A stretch of DNA of 64,000 nucleotides from contig JBANAY010000003.1 in assembly GCA_037952775.1 (NCBI GenBank), positions 31,620,001 through 31,684,000 of the forward strand, written 5' to 3'. How positions within the stretch are numbered: position 1 is the stretch's first letter; the number at the start of each line of letters is the position of its first letter. The translations under genes and the position numbers were made by a program. This document shows, one piece after another, positions 11,508 through 25,274 of the stretch. The notes under the pieces are model-generated. The model saw only the letters and a program-made list of their open reading frames with translations. It did not search any database and was not told where the DNA came from. Source of the stretch: Clonostachys chloroleuca. Its lineage: Eukaryota > Ascomycota > Sordariomycetes > Hypocreales > Bionectriaceae.

Positions 11508-13685
11508 GCTTCTAAGAAACACCACGGATCACCCGATGATACTCATGATACCCCTTATTACTCTTTTCAAATTTTTGCTCTTTTGCGTTTTGCTTCGTTG
11601 TTTTTCATGACTTGGCAGTGTTTTAGTTGTTTTTCATTTAGGCGGTTTTCCCCTTTGGCTTCTTTTTTTCGGCTGTGATTCGGTTGCAGATATTGATTAT
11701 CGAGTTGAGAGTTGGAGCATAGCGTCTCAGGCGTTCGGGAGTCGATGAATACTTTGATTGCATGGCCGCATTCTCCGTCTTCGTTCACGCCGTTTCCCTT
11801 GTTTTCCAGAAGTCTCGGCTTTCAGAAGCATGCGCCTGAGTGGTGTTAGACCTTTGGCAATGATCAGGACATAAAATTTACACCAGGAGGAGTTTCGCGA
11901 TTGGAGTCTTTGTTTATCCCCGTCATTTGTTTGCACTTCATTGTATTTGGACATGGAACGGCGCTGTAGGGTTTCTCACTTTGATTCTCAAGATTTTATT
12001 TGCTTTTCTAGGGCATTTATTGTTTTAGATATAGACTTGCCAGGTGTCACACCAGCGCGTGACAGCAGAGTCGAGTTGAAAGTAATTGATGGAATGTCGA
12101 CGCTTTGTCGACGCTGCGTACCACCAAAAGCTGTTCCTTATTTTTGCCTGCCTATTTTCTGTGACTTGTGATTGTCTCTTTTCGCCCAGGGAGTCATCTA
12201 CTGTAAAATACTTAATATAGTAGTATGCACAAATACAATCTTGAAAGTCACAGTGCATGTGGAGGGTCTGGAAACAAGGGTTGTGGAAGATGGATCATCT
12301 CACGTGTCCAATCAGCTCATCATGTAGATATTAAGGCAGCCCTCAAGAAACGGAACTCATGCTAACGTTCCAAGCAATTGAACCTAAAGTCCTGCAATTT
12401 CGCTTCCTCAATTTTATAATAGTATTTCTTGGCTTTCATATATCTCAGTCATTAGCAAAATAGCAGACCCCTGAGCAAGGCATGACTCCGCGATTTATAA
12501 CCAAAGATGCTTGTCTGCAGAAGATCTGACTGACGTGGTAGAGGAGCGTAGTTGGAGGACATGGGTAATAGCGTATTAATTGGATTGCTCAATGCATCAA
12601 TAATGGCCAGCCAAACCCCACGTGGACCGAGGAATTAACCTTGATCCCTATTCTGAAGTGTGTAGATCGATCTCGCTTATTAGCCTAGCGTTCGTCTTGA
12701 TGCGCCCATTCTGGGGAAGGTCTAGATATATTCTCGAAACATTGTTGACCCTAAGCTCTCTTTTCTTCAATCTACGTTCTTACCATTACCTCACTAATGA
12801 TTTGCCTGCCTCTTGATTCTTTGTTTGCTCGATCTGGTCCGTGCTTGGAGTCGAGGCATCTTTGTGCGAGCTGATGCAGCGACATGGCCCGGATCTGTCG
12901 GCGATTACCCGTGCTTCAGCTGATGGTTCTTACAACCCTAGAATCGGTAGTCGGGATGCATCTCTCTGCTTCCAACTGCCGGCTCCCAACAACACAACCC
13001 AGTTCATACAACGGCCTGATTCAGACGGCTTGCATTCAGAGCACCCAAAAAAAGGAATGGGCCATGTGATCGGCTGCCAGAAGTGAAGCCGGAGTCTCAG
13101 ACCCCAGCTACCCTGGCATATGCATTCTCTGGACATAGCTTGGTGGGTGGATGTGATGGCTTCGAGCGATGATTGATTGAACATTCAGATCGTCCCTTCC
13201 CCGGAATCGCATCTGGCTCAGTCGGCGCCAAGCTCAAACGGGACCAGGCGGATGGAGGCGGCTGACTAATCTCCGACGGCCAAGGCTAGGCTGTGAATAC
13301 AGGCCACGGATGGGGCTCAGTGCACTGAACAGCACTGGCCGGATAAGTAATAAGGGGGGAACATTGGACTGCCTGTGCACGCGTTGGTTGTGTTTTTTCG
13401 CATCCAGTGAGCGCCGAGCCGCACGCCGACGCCAACCCGCATCTTCCCCTCCTCAGAGACTTGGAAAGCTCATCGACCCTTCGCCTGCTGGGATCTTTCA
13501 TGTCGGCATGTGAGTCTGCTCCATGCATCACTGCGCCCAGCCCATTCGTTTGAGGCGTTCTCGGTGACCAACGAGCCCCCAGAGGAGCGATCCCCACCTT
13601 GAGCTCTCGCGCCTCCTCCACCCTTGCGCCATCATATCAAGTTTCAGTCCCTCTCCCAACCAGTATCCTAAACACCCTATTCCTA
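11508..13685. other. Intergenic: 3' region of the LRR gene and promoter/leader of NTO1
   Basis: The first kilobase is T-rich, like fungal 3' UTRs. It contains an isolated CACGTG at 12302-12307 next to a CCAATCA. The part before NTO1 (about 13380-13685) becomes C/T-rich, as expected for a leader. I see no conserved protein and no RNA gene. Confidence 0.5.
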
Positions 13686-16600
13686 ATGGTACCGATCATG
13701 TCTGGTTCACGACGTACCCCGACTGGTCGGCCGCGTGGCCGTCCTCCGGGGACAACCAACGCTGCTCGCGCCGCAAGGCTGGCCCTCCTTGCCGCCTCGG
13801 AACCACCACCCAAGAGACGCCGTTACATTCCTGGCGGCCTAGGAGGCGGAGGCCGCTTCATAGACGGTACAGATCCGGACGCGAACGCGAACGAGACGTC
13901 TTCGCTCGGCCGATCGAGAGCCCGAGACACCTCCAACAACACCTCCAATAACACCACCAACAACAACGAAGCCTCCCCATCACTATTACCTAAGCGAGCG
14001 CGAAGCACGCGCACCAGGGCAACCACGGCCGACAACGAGATAGAATTTGGTTCCGCTGCTGCAATGGCTGCCTCGGTCAAGCAAGTGGACGACTACAAGC
14101 CCCGAGAGGAGCGCGGTTGGGAGGAGTTCCATCCAAACCTCGACATCGACCGCTGCTTGCTCGTGCTGCGGGCAGAAGAGGTGGACGGGCTTCCTCTTGA
14201 GCCATCGGCCACCCCAGCCGTGCAGGTACCAGGAACACCTCTCAATGGGTCATTGACTCCTTCTAAACAACCCAATCCGGTTTCTACGGGAAACACGCCC
14301 AATCCGCAGAACACATCAGAGCAGATGGCCGCGGCTGATGCTCCCAACGGAACGCCTTCACGACGATCCCGCAGACCAACACGCGACGTCGTCAGCGTAT
14401 ATAGCACACGACCACTCGATTTTTCCACGGCTGTGACGCCTAAAACTCCCAAGGTGTTACCGATCCAGAACCAGACAGCAAAAGAGCGACTAGATTTGAA
14501 ATTACCCTCATATCGTAAAACAAATCGCGTTGAATTATTTGAAAGCAAAACCTTTGGCCAAGCACGTTATGTCGATAAGGCGATGAGCAATGTCGGGTAC
14601 CAGGAGAGCGACCACTTCATTCGCCCAGAACGACAACTAATTAAGGCTACCGAGACCACTATAGACGAAGATATTGATCCATCGCTGATGAAGCCTGAAG
14701 ATAACGTTCAGCATGGCAGACTCGGCCGCGTTGAGTACGACATGGACGAGCAGGATGACATGTGGCTCGAACAGCATAATGCTCAGCGAAAGAACCATGA
14801 GCTTGAGGCCATCACTCGAGAGATTTTTGAAATAGCAATGACGAAAATCGACAAGGAATGGCATGCATTGGAGAAAAGGATCCCCAAGCCGAACCCGAAG
14901 CCTCCACAGACACATCGACCCAGGTCAAGCTCGGCTGTGGCCGTTAGCGGCGAGCCACAAGCGGGCGACGAGCCCGACAGTAAGTGTGCCATTTGCGATG
15001 ACGGCGACTGTGAGAATACAAATGCAATTGTATTCTGTGATGGGTGCAACTTGGCAGTCCATCAGGAGTGCTACGGTGTGCCTTTTATTCCCGAGGGCCA
15101 ATGGCTATGCAGGAAGTGTCAGCTGTGTGGCCGAGGTGTGCCTGTGAGTAGCGACATCCCCTGTGTTCTAACCGAGCCCTAATGGTGCCTGAATCGGCTA
15201 CTAACATACGGATATAGACATGCATCTTCTGCCCCAACACGGATGGTGCATTCAAGCAAACCAACTCTTCCAAATGGGCTCACCTTCTCTGTGCCATGTG
15301 GATACCCGAAGTATGTCTCGGGAATCATACATTCATGGAGCCTGTGATGGATGTAGAAAAGGTGCCGAGGACGAGGTGGAAACTGAACTGTTATATCTGC
15401 CACCAGAAAATGGGGGCCTGCATCCAGTGCAGCAACAAAAACTGCTACCAGGCATTCCATGTGACCTGTGCAAGGCGGGCCAGGCTCTATCTTAAGATGA
15501 AGACCAACACGGGGACTCTGGCCGTCCTGGATGGCAATGTGATCCTCAAGGCATTTTGCGACAGGCACTGCCCAGTCGACTATACCGAGGAACAGAAGGT
15601 CCGCGAGGCCACCAAAGCAGCAAAGAAGTTTTACAAGCGCAACATGAGAGGCCGCATATGGGCAGACAATCACGCTGTGGCCAACGTCATTGCAGCACAG
15701 CAGCGCAGCGCACAGCCAGACCAGTTCTCCGATGAAGCACAGCCAGCAGGACAGAGGGACGGTGGCAATCCCAACGACAAGAAGAAGGGACAGCCGCCAA
15801 AGAATGTATGGCGAATGCCCTCAGGGGCGCCCGTCATTCCCCAGGCCGTATTTGAAGTCGTTGATGCCTCGCTGCAGCGTTTCGCGGTACGAAAGCGCAA
15901 GGAGTTCCTCAGCGAAGCATGTCGATACTGGACGTTGAAACGCGAATCCAGACGTGGTGCCGCTCTGCTCAAGCGGCTGCAGTTGCAGTTGGATAGTTTC
16001 TCCTCAATGGAACTCACCCGTCGCAACTTTGCCTCCATGGGCCCTGATGGCAAGGAGCGTCTTACTCGCCGGATCGAGTTTGCTCAAACTCTCCTCAATG
16101 ACCTCGAGCAACTCAAGAATCTCTCGGAGAACCTGGTCGAGAGAGAGCAGCTCAAGCTTGACGCAGCCGAGCTCGAGCAGGATTTCGTCGATGAATGCTA
16201 CTTCCCCATCGCCAAACTTCTCCTGCCAGCGGTGGATAAGGCTATCTCGTAAGTATTAGCCTCGTCTTCTTTCCAATAGTGAAACACACAAAGCTAACAT
16301 CTAGGAATAGACTCGACAAGGACCTCTTCATCGATGGGTTCAAAATGCTTCATCAAAGGGTGGAAAAACGCCACTATGTCAAGATACTTGCATTTGCCCA
16401 GGATATTGGTGATATCATCCTTCAAGGCATACTCTCGCCGCCTGAGACCCGCGTCAATCCCGATCATCTGGAGGCACCGGATGCCTCCCCAACTAAGAAT
16501 GTGTTCGCGGATGTTCGTGAGCGTCGAAAGCTGGGCAAGCGTATCTTGAAAGCGATCCAGCCTCAACTTGAAGCTGCTCTTAAAATCGAATGCGAGATCT

Positions 16601-17406
16601 CCAACGTGCCCTTTGAGACACTCCAGAAAGAATTGGAGACTAGGATCGATACCAGTTTGGGGCATCAACAGCCACCGATTGTGGTTCAGAGTCAGTACAA
16701 TGTGGTAGAAGAGGAGGAGGAGGAGGAAGAGGAGGAAGAGGAAGAGCCTGAACAAGAGGAACAACAGCAACAAGACGAGGAAGATGACAGTCACGATACG
16801 ATCATGGTTGATGCAACACCATCAGAAATTACGGTGAAAGCACGACAGTCGGAGGAGGCGCAAGATACTGATGTCGAAGCTATGGACATCACAGTTCATG
16901 TGAGAGGCTTGGATGGTGGGAGTATAGATGTGAATACATCTGGGCTCGGCATCACCAATGGCGACATCGAGGTCTCCGAGGACAAGATAGCGCTCGAGCA
17001 CGATCCACAATCGGAGACTCCTCCAGGAAGTACCACGTTTGTACGAACAACTAATAGGAGGCACAAGGAGCCCCCAACCCCGCCACAATCTAATGGCAGC
17101 CTGGGCAAGGAGTCTGACCCTCTTGCAGAAGGTGGTGTGCTGTGGTATCTGAAAGAATACCAGCCTCGTGGAACTTCCATCGTAGGAGACCTTTGGGCCG
17201 CCGGGAGAGATGCGGTCCGGATGCTGAGTGAGGACCTCACTGACTTGGATGACGACGAGCTTAAGGGGCTCGGAGCAGACGTCAATGGGGCCACCTCCAT
17301 GGTGGTAGACACGGAGGTTGAAGAGACCGTGACATATCTTAGTGTATCAAAATCGCGGGCGACCACGTCGCCCCGGAAGCGGAGGACATCGTCTAGGAGG
17401 AGATGA
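13686..17406 (+). CDS. NTO1: NTO1/BRPF-type PHD-finger subunit of the NuA3 histone acetyltransferase
   Basis: Three exons: 13686-15143, 15218-16248 and 16305-17406, or 16311 if the second of two possible AG acceptors is used. The protein is about 1195 residues. An AT-hook-like GRPRGRPPG lies near residue 15. An Epl1-type region precedes the zinc fingers (VEYDMDEQD near 350). The PHD finger begins at CAIC, about residue 432, with C-x2-C...C-x2-C...H-x2-C spacing. A zinc knuckle and extended PHD (CIFCPNTDGAFK, then WAHLLCAMWIPE) complete the PZP module typical of BRPF/Nto1/Jade. A long acidic Glu/Gln tract lies in exon 3 (16708-16790). In yeast, Nto1 helps NuA3 read histone H3 and acetylate H3K14. 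Exon 1 also has an in-frame ATG at 13698. The frame downstream of the fingers may contain a degenerate bromodomain (KMLHQRVEKRHYVKI); this is uncertain. Confidence 0.9.
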
Positions 17407-20400
17407 GGGCTTCGAAAGGGGGAGAGCCGGATGAGTCACCAATGTTGGGCTGGAGTAAAGAACTTGTGTTTTCAAGCATGCCGTTTTGATTCGGCGCCTT
17501 TCTAGGAGCACACAAACGTGGGGGAGCTTGGTCATCCTGGTGTTTTTTTTTCCCTTGCTCTGCTTCCTTGTTTCTTTTACATTTTTCTTTGGACTCCCGG
17601 TGTGTTTTTTTTTTTTTTTGCTTTTCCTAGGAAGCTTGGCGTTCACGGAGGATACAAGATGGCTTATATTTAATCATAGCCGGGGCTTGCTGCGGTGGTT
17701 GATCAGGTTATGGCATGTCTCGGATGGTTTTTCTTTTAGACTCGGTCGCATGTCTCGGCGGCAAAACGATGTATGTACAGTTGCACAGAATAAAACACCT
17801 GATACCCATAGCCTCTCTTGTACCTTGGTTGCCCGCGTCAGTCCTTGTCGTGGAAGTGAGATTACATCGTGGCTGTCATTCGAGAACGATGGTCTGCTCT
17901 TTTACCAGTTCGACATGCAATCCATGTATATTATTGGCCGATCGTCTGCCGATGATCATCTATGATTCTTGCTCTCTTTTATTTTTCATGTTGTTTGTGT
18001 TGGGCCGCAATTAACTTGTTAGTGACACATCAAGTAGAAAGTTCGCCATGCGCGTCGATCACAGAAGCAGAAACAGCAATGATAAGACATCTTTTATGAT
18101 GAATACCTCGTATAGAAACAAAGGTATAGGAATAAGGTGGACATGCTATCATCCCTTCACATTTGCTAGTTTCATACCAAAAGCAAAGCTAGGAGTGCGT
18201 TCGTGTGCTAGTTTCCGTGTCGTTCGCCTCGGGCGATACTGTCGGTCGAATATGCAAGCTGACACATATTAACACATCAATAAGTAAGAAATAAACTACT
18301 AGTCTGTTTACTGTCTTGATAGTTGTTAACTATTGTGCAAGTTTGTCTTGATGTTTAATGTGTCACACTTAGGTATGCGGCATTGAAATTCCCGCCGGCC
18401 TCGCAAGAATTAAACTCGAGACTAGCCTAGCACCGCTACTTGATCTTCAATCGAGGAGCGACTGGGATCTGCAAGGCGATCTGCTGGCGCTAGGAATGCG
18501 TAGCGGGCGGGCACACGAAGTTGTCATTCGACGGGACGATTCTGTTGGTCCAGGCCTGCATTGGGCATACCCATAATAAGGACGGTGCATCAAATAGACC
18601 AGGCGTGGCTCAGCGACGAGCTCGAGTTTGTCCGATAGTCAAGTCGATCGATCGATGACTTACCAGAGGGACAGCTGCCCCAAATTGCGATTGGGGGGCT
18701 GGCTGGCAAAGCTGGGAACAAAGAAGGGCGATAGGCGACGTTTATTGGAGGACCCTAATAATTCTGTTAAGAAACCCCAACGACGACCCCCCTCTCTTGG
18801 ACCGGTGAAGGGAACGCCGGTGAGAGATTCAAGGTTGCCTTATCGGTGCGGGGATACAAGGCGCGAAAACCACCAAAGGTTGTTCCATCGGCCCCAGAAA
18901 CGGGCAGTTGTGGTCAAGAAGGCTACGGGGGAACGACCAAAGCTGAGTAAGCATTTGCTGCTTATACGAGGCGGGGGACAGGCCATGTTCATTCGACGTC
19001 TAGTAATACAAGTAGTAGCATGCGGCAGAGGACAACTTTGCAGCAGGCGCTGGGCCAAGCTTTTGCGACATCCACCTTCTAGCATGTCTCGCGATCGGAT
19101 TGGGCCGATTAGAACCGGGGGGGGGCCAACACCAGGTTATTATGTGCAGCCAGTCTGAAACAAAGAAAGACGGCCATATTTCGAGTCTGGAGCTGGATGT
19201 GGACGGTTGGGCGGAGGCAGGCAGGCTGGGCCAGAGCCAAACGAAGACTGGCTACTAACCCGACACACAATCCCGCCCCCCTTGCATTTGATCATATCGT
19301 GGGCAGGTCTGGTCGGCGCCTTTTCTTTCCCCATATAGTACGTTGCTGGAGAAGCTCTTGTAATCACATACTGGTGCCTGGCACAAGCTCCAGTCTAAAG
19401 GTGGCAAAAAGAACAGGATCTCACTTGCAGAGCACTACGGCCGTCTGGGCAGTAGTGTGACCCTACAGTGAGGGGCGGCGACCCAGTAGGCTGAGCAGCA
19501 AAAACTAGACATCTGGACAATGAGGATTTAGGGGTGAGGTCAAAGCTCGGACAGCTCGGAACATGGCCCAACGCGCAAGGACTGCTCTCGGATAACCTTC
19601 ATACCCAATTGCCCAGGGGTGGTGGTTGAAATGGCAGCAGCAAGGTGAGGTAGGGCAGTAATTCTGGTACGGTTACGGATACTGGTACGGGCTGGCGCTC
19701 AGGCGGACAGGGCAGTGCATGGCATCCGCGGGTTGGGGTGACTGACGTTGTTGCGAAGCAGTGTCTGGCGGCTACTCGCTGCGGTGGAAGGTCTGGGCTT
19801 GCGCGTCCACGCTACTCGATTGACGGGCGGTCCTTCTTACGCCAGTCACCCAGTCTTGATCGCAAGTGAAGTGTGCGCCGTGGTGGGAAAGTGGGAACAG
19901 GAGATAGGGGTCTTGGAGTTTTCTTGGATCATTCGCTATGTCTCTTCCTTTTTCGGGAGCTTCAGGCCACTAAGACGCAGCAGCCCAGTGACCGTGTAGG
20001 GGCCAAGGCAGCCACTCACAGGCCTAGAGGCTGACCCTCGCTCTAGCCTGCAGCGCTAATTATAACACTTAGGTGCATCCTAGCAAGCCTGGGGCCTCGT
20101 TTCTGGGTGCCTCTCCTGCCTGGGCCACTAGAACGGCGGCGTTGCTAGTGGTGGTGCCCCATCAGTCCTGGTCCCGGGCAGAGAAACCTTCTGCCCTCAT
20201 CTCTCTGCGCGCGAGAGAAAAAAATAACATCCCTCGAACAAGAGATCCCGCAACACAAGCGAGAGCACAGCGACCGACACAATACAGTGTCCACAGACGG
20301 AGAATCCTCATAGAGCCATCTCCTACAACGACTTTGTTATCACGGGTCAGTGCATTCATATTTGAATTTACTACCCCTTATCGGCGAGACAAGAGCGAGT

Positions 20401-20833
20401 GACCGTGACTTCTACCAACCGAGTCCGCCGCCTCCCTTTGAGCACGCGAAAGCGAAGCAATACCAAGCGATCTTCCCCAGCGAGCGACTTTTGGCCTTCG
20501 GACCAAACCAGGCGACGACGTCTGCAGGCGACCAGCAGACGCTTCTGATCTCCATTTTACCGGACCTCCTCGACACCGATTTCTAATCCGTCGACGCTGT
20601 GCTGAGCATCCCTTGCAGGCCGCCGTGGCAACTACGACGACGACACGACAACCGCGAACCTGTCGTGATCCTACGAAACCCAACAGTCGCCAGCCCATCT
20701 CAACCGAGTGGATAACACTCCTTTGCTGAACCAGAGTGCGCCCGGGTAATTTTTTTCCATTTACCCACCCTTGTGCTGATTCCTCCGCGCGGCGAGAGGC
20801 TTCCCCTTTTACCAGAGCTGTGATCGCTTCAGA
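17407..20833. other. Intergenic between NTO1 and the PP1 leader
   Basis: The stretch starts with a T-rich 3' UTR-like segment that includes 15 consecutive T at 17605-17619, then AT-rich sequence to about 18400. Open frames further on (for example 18628-19158) show no known domain and are probably chance. From about 20200 the sequence becomes pyrimidine-rich and resembles the leader of the PP1 gene. Confidence 0.5.
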
Positions 20834-21126
20834 GTGAGTTGGCCCGCCCTCTGTTACCCGCTACATCCCAAAACTCCAGCCAGACTTAGCCTGCCTTGGC
20901 TGCTGCGGCCCCTCCTCCCCTCCACCTCAACCACCATGTCATTCATTGTCAGCCAAATTTTCTCTGCCTTTCCTCGCCGCCCATAACACTTCGCTTTTTT
21001 ATTAAGCAGAGCTTTATTTGTCGGCATTCTACTTGCTGATTTGTCTTCTTTTATTCTCTCGTTTCTTCGATCAATCCTGGTGCTTGCAAATAGCTGACTC
21101 GCTGTTTTTTCTCGTCTTCGTTTCAG
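20834..21126 (+). other. Candidate 5' UTR intron of the PP1 gene, containing a strong-context uORF
   Basis: A GTGAGT donor at 20834 and a TTTCAG acceptor at 21121-21126 flank T/C-rich sequence in the PP1 leader. Within it, CCACCATG at 20931-20938 opens a 16-codon frame that ends at TAA 20984-20986. If the intron is spliced the uORF vanishes; if it is retained the uORF would be presented in a good start context. The boundaries are inferred from splice motifs only. Confidence 0.3.
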
Positions 21127-21331
21127 TTGCAGGCCTCCCCATTCGAAGTGCATCATCTGAGTGCCCATCAGCAGCCCGTAATCCCTGTGCGTGACGAAGT
21201 TTCTCCATCTCCCCCGCTGCTGCAACTCCATCTTGCGCATCGGTGAGATCTGGTTGTTTCCCTGCCACGCGCAGTCGTCCCCCCTCCACGGTATTTGCGA
21301 GCCACTCCCATAAGCGAGGAAACACAACACA

Positions 21332-22510
<1,179 letters not shown>

Positions 22511-23474
22511 GCGACACCTCCTCTATTTGCAGGCCTAATCACCACATCCTCGGACTGTGACTGGTTCGTCTCTGCGAAGCTTCTTCCGTCTCGCCATAAT
22601 CTCGCCGCCTCGCTCCCTCGCCGGGTCTGCCATCCGGGTTGTTGTTGGGCGTTTCCCTCGGACCGTGGGAATATCGAGCGTGTCGAAACATACCTGTAAT
22701 GCCTCGACGGGCTCTAAGATCACTAATGCTCATACGCAAACTTGATCACGACAATCGGCTGTTTGTTAGCTCTCAGATTAAATATGCACACAAAACTCTA
22801 TGATTTTACACCTTTGACCAGGGTTCAACTGTCCATTGACGGTTTTCTTTCCTACTCTCAAGTCTTTGATGTGATCCACTGCTGACATGACTTCGTCCTG
22901 TTGTAGCCTCAGTATACTAGCCTAGGTAGATGGGTAATGACCTCGGCAAATGTAGAGTGATATTCATGTACGGTCCCGACCGAATTGTCAGAACTAGCTC
23001 TCTGCTCAAATCGCGGTCCCCAGCCTAACGTGTATAGACATCCACCAACAATTACAGAAAGTGTGAACTAGGATCAACGTATCAGTTTGACATGACAAAT
23101 AGGGATTCCTCGAGCCAGCACAGGGTAGCTGACCACGGTAGCTAGCGTTTTATGTTTGCAATGTTCCCAAGATGAGAAAGCTAGTACATAGAGTCTAGAT
23201 CGACACACGTAACCTGGAGAAGGATGTTAGATCGATGCTACCCAAGGTAGGAATGCCCAGGCTCATCTATGATCCAAACAGCCTGAAGAGAGGATCAATT
23301 GTAAGAAGATCACGAAACAGTATGGGAGCGGTATGCTGGTATCAAATGATGACTCTTCTAGGTGTGCTTCCACTACTTTACCAGGCTCTCCCGAGCTCTG
23401 GCTGCATTGTTCTTCGATTTTGTCAAATCCCAACACTCAACTCCCTCAGGGAATGAGTGAGCAACCCCCCATCA
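22511..23474. other. Convergent 3' region of the PP1 and SelW-like genes
   Basis: AT-rich 3' UTR-like sequence lies between two genes that point towards each other. No open frame here has a recognisable product, and no RNA gene or repeat is apparent. Confidence 0.5.
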
Positions 23475-24081
23475 TCATTGGCAATCCTCGCATGCCTTCC
23501 CCTCCCCAGCACCCTCTTCACCTTTCCCCTTGGCCCCCTTCTCCTCGGAACTCTTCGTCGCCGCCGCCTTCGACGCACCGTGCCGGTCAACGTGGCCCAG
23601 GTCCCGCCCAGGCTCGACCACGTCCCTGATCCGCCTCTTCAGCTCCTTGGTCTCGGGGAACCCGCCGTCGGCCCGCCGGTCCCACAGGACCTTCCTCTCG
23701 CCGGCCTCGCCGCCTTGGTGGATGGCGACGATGAACGTCCCGCCCGTCGAGGGCTGCAGCGCGACCTCCCCGAGGGCGAGGGAGAAGGTCGAGAGGAGTT
23801 CCTGGGCGTACTGAACGGCCGGTGCTCGTTAGCGGTTGTGTGCTTTTTTCTTAATCTGGGTTTTAGGGAAGGGGGGCGAGAAGGTGGTGGGAAAATGGTG
23901 AAACACGGGAGAGAAGGTTGCGAAGCCTGAGGGGGGAGGAGGGGTTGGTTGGGCGGGGGGGACTTACATATGCGGCGCGGAGCAGCCATTTGCACTGGGT
24001 GCAGAACTCAATTGTGACTCGGGGGAGGCGAGCTGGGACGCTCTGTTCTGTCGTTGGGGGCGCGGCTTTGGTGTCTGACAT
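23475..24081 (-). CDS. SelT/SelW/SelH (Rdx) family thioredoxin-like protein with a second C-terminal Cys pair
   Basis: Two exons on the minus strand: 24081-23968 and 23810-23475, with a 157-nt intron (GTAAGT donor, TTCAG acceptor). The protein is 149 residues. Residues 22-30 read VTIEFCTQC, the beta-strand plus C-x2-C redox motif of the Rdx family (C27, C30). It continues with WLLRAAY, then F-S-L-A-L-G-E-V, and then LWDRRADGGFPETKELKRRIRD, the conserved Rdx C-terminal half cut across here. Both redox positions are Cys, as expected in fungi without selenocysteine. The tail is Lys/Glu/Ala-rich and ends in CEDCQ, giving a second C-x2-C (C145, C148). The biochemical role of fungal Rdx proteins is unsettled; a thiol-redox function is likely. 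Confidence 0.88.
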
Positions 24082-24939
24082 TTTGACAATGGGCTGGCTG
24101 GAAGTTGTCGTTTGCCAAAGGTGGTCGTTACAAGAATTGATGGATAAGACAGATCGATAACGCAACTATCAAATAGCTGGGTAAATACGATTGGGAACGG
24201 GATTGAGACCAGCTATGTTGCTTCCAATGTTCCAGAAGGGAAATGTTTCAATTTGTCAATCGCCTTGTCGCTGTTGATCGTCAGTGAGATAAACTTTCCG
24301 CTGGCGGCCATCGGTTACGGTTCGAGAAAGCACGCGGTGTTTATGACCTAGAGTGGGCGGCGGGAGGTGACCCATCAAGGCCAGCATCAACACCTTGAAC
24401 GGGCTCGAGATGAACATTGACATCGTTTGAAGCAGTGATATTTAGATAGAAAAAAGGTTACATGACATTGAATAAAGTGAAATAAAATGTGAGAAAGGGA
24501 AATAATTAGACGGTCGGGTGTCCCGGTTCCTTCAGACCGCAAAAATAAGAGCACTCCCTCTCACCAATTCCACCGTTGCGGGACAAAGCTTGGGCAAAAT
24601 AAAGAGTAGTCGGTCCCTTATTGGATGCCGCTGACACCAACCTCCACGTCTTGTCCCATCCCCGTTCCTCGCCCCCGTCATAAAAGCACCCAGGTATACG
24701 TCGAGTCAACAGGTCGCAATCGTGCTTCCGCATACAGATTGCGCCAAGAGATAAATACATAGAGAAGAAGTAACTGGAGTCGTCCTCTCCGCAAACATAC
24801 GCTAGCTTAATCGTCATCGACGGTCGTGTTTCCCTAGCCATTTAATCCGTTGATGTTGTAAATTTTGTTTGTTCGGTCCGTCCCTAGAGATCTACCAGGT
24901 TGCCGATAAAGGAAAGAAGAAAATTAAGCGGATGCCATT
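24082..24939. other. Intergenic between the SelW-like and G gamma genes
   Basis: This holds the promoter of the SelW-like gene and the 3' UTR of the G gamma gene. An ATG-started frame on the minus strand (24506-24841) has no known domain and sits where the G gamma 3' UTR is expected. Nothing else is recognisable. Confidence 0.5.
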
Positions 24940-25274
24940 TTACATGATCACGCAGCAGCCACCCGATTGTTGTGGCGCGTATGGGTCTTCGCCCTTGGGG
25001 ACCTGGCCCCAGGTTGAGGGAACCATGTAGTCTCTCGTTCCGTTGCAATACGCGATGATGCTAATCAATGGTTAGTTGTCATCCATAGGGTAGTAAGTAG
25101 ATATATGCCTTACCTCTTCGCGGCGGTGCTCACGGGGATGCGCTCGCGCTCGAGGTCCTCTCGTAGGCGGTTGTTGAGCTCAGTCAACCGTCGCAGCTTC
25201 AAATCAGCCATCGACTGCTTGTTCTTCTTGATTTGCGACGGATCGCCAACATCGCGGGAGGTGTATTGAGGCAT
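24940..25274 (-). CDS. STE18: Heterotrimeric G-protein gamma subunit
   Basis: Two exons on the minus strand: 25274-25114 and 25060-24940. The 53-nt intron has a GTAAGG donor, a CTAAC branch site and a TAG acceptor. The protein is 93 residues, the usual length for filamentous fungi. Residues about 15-50 form the single amphipathic helix that pairs with G beta (KQSMADLKLRRLTELNNRL). The C-terminus is CCVIM: a CaaX box, CVIM, for prenylation, preceded by a Cys that is commonly palmitoylated. Before it lies the conserved fungal DPYAPQQSGG segment. With G beta it anchors the heterotrimer at the plasma membrane for pheromone, nutrient and virulence signalling. The symbol STE18 is by yeast orthology; other filamentous fungi use gpgA or gng-1. 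Confidence 0.95.

Noticed and set aside
24506..24841. 111-codon ATG-started minus frame as a gene
   Set aside because: It lies in the expected 3' UTR of the G gamma gene and has no domain or conservation that I can recognise.
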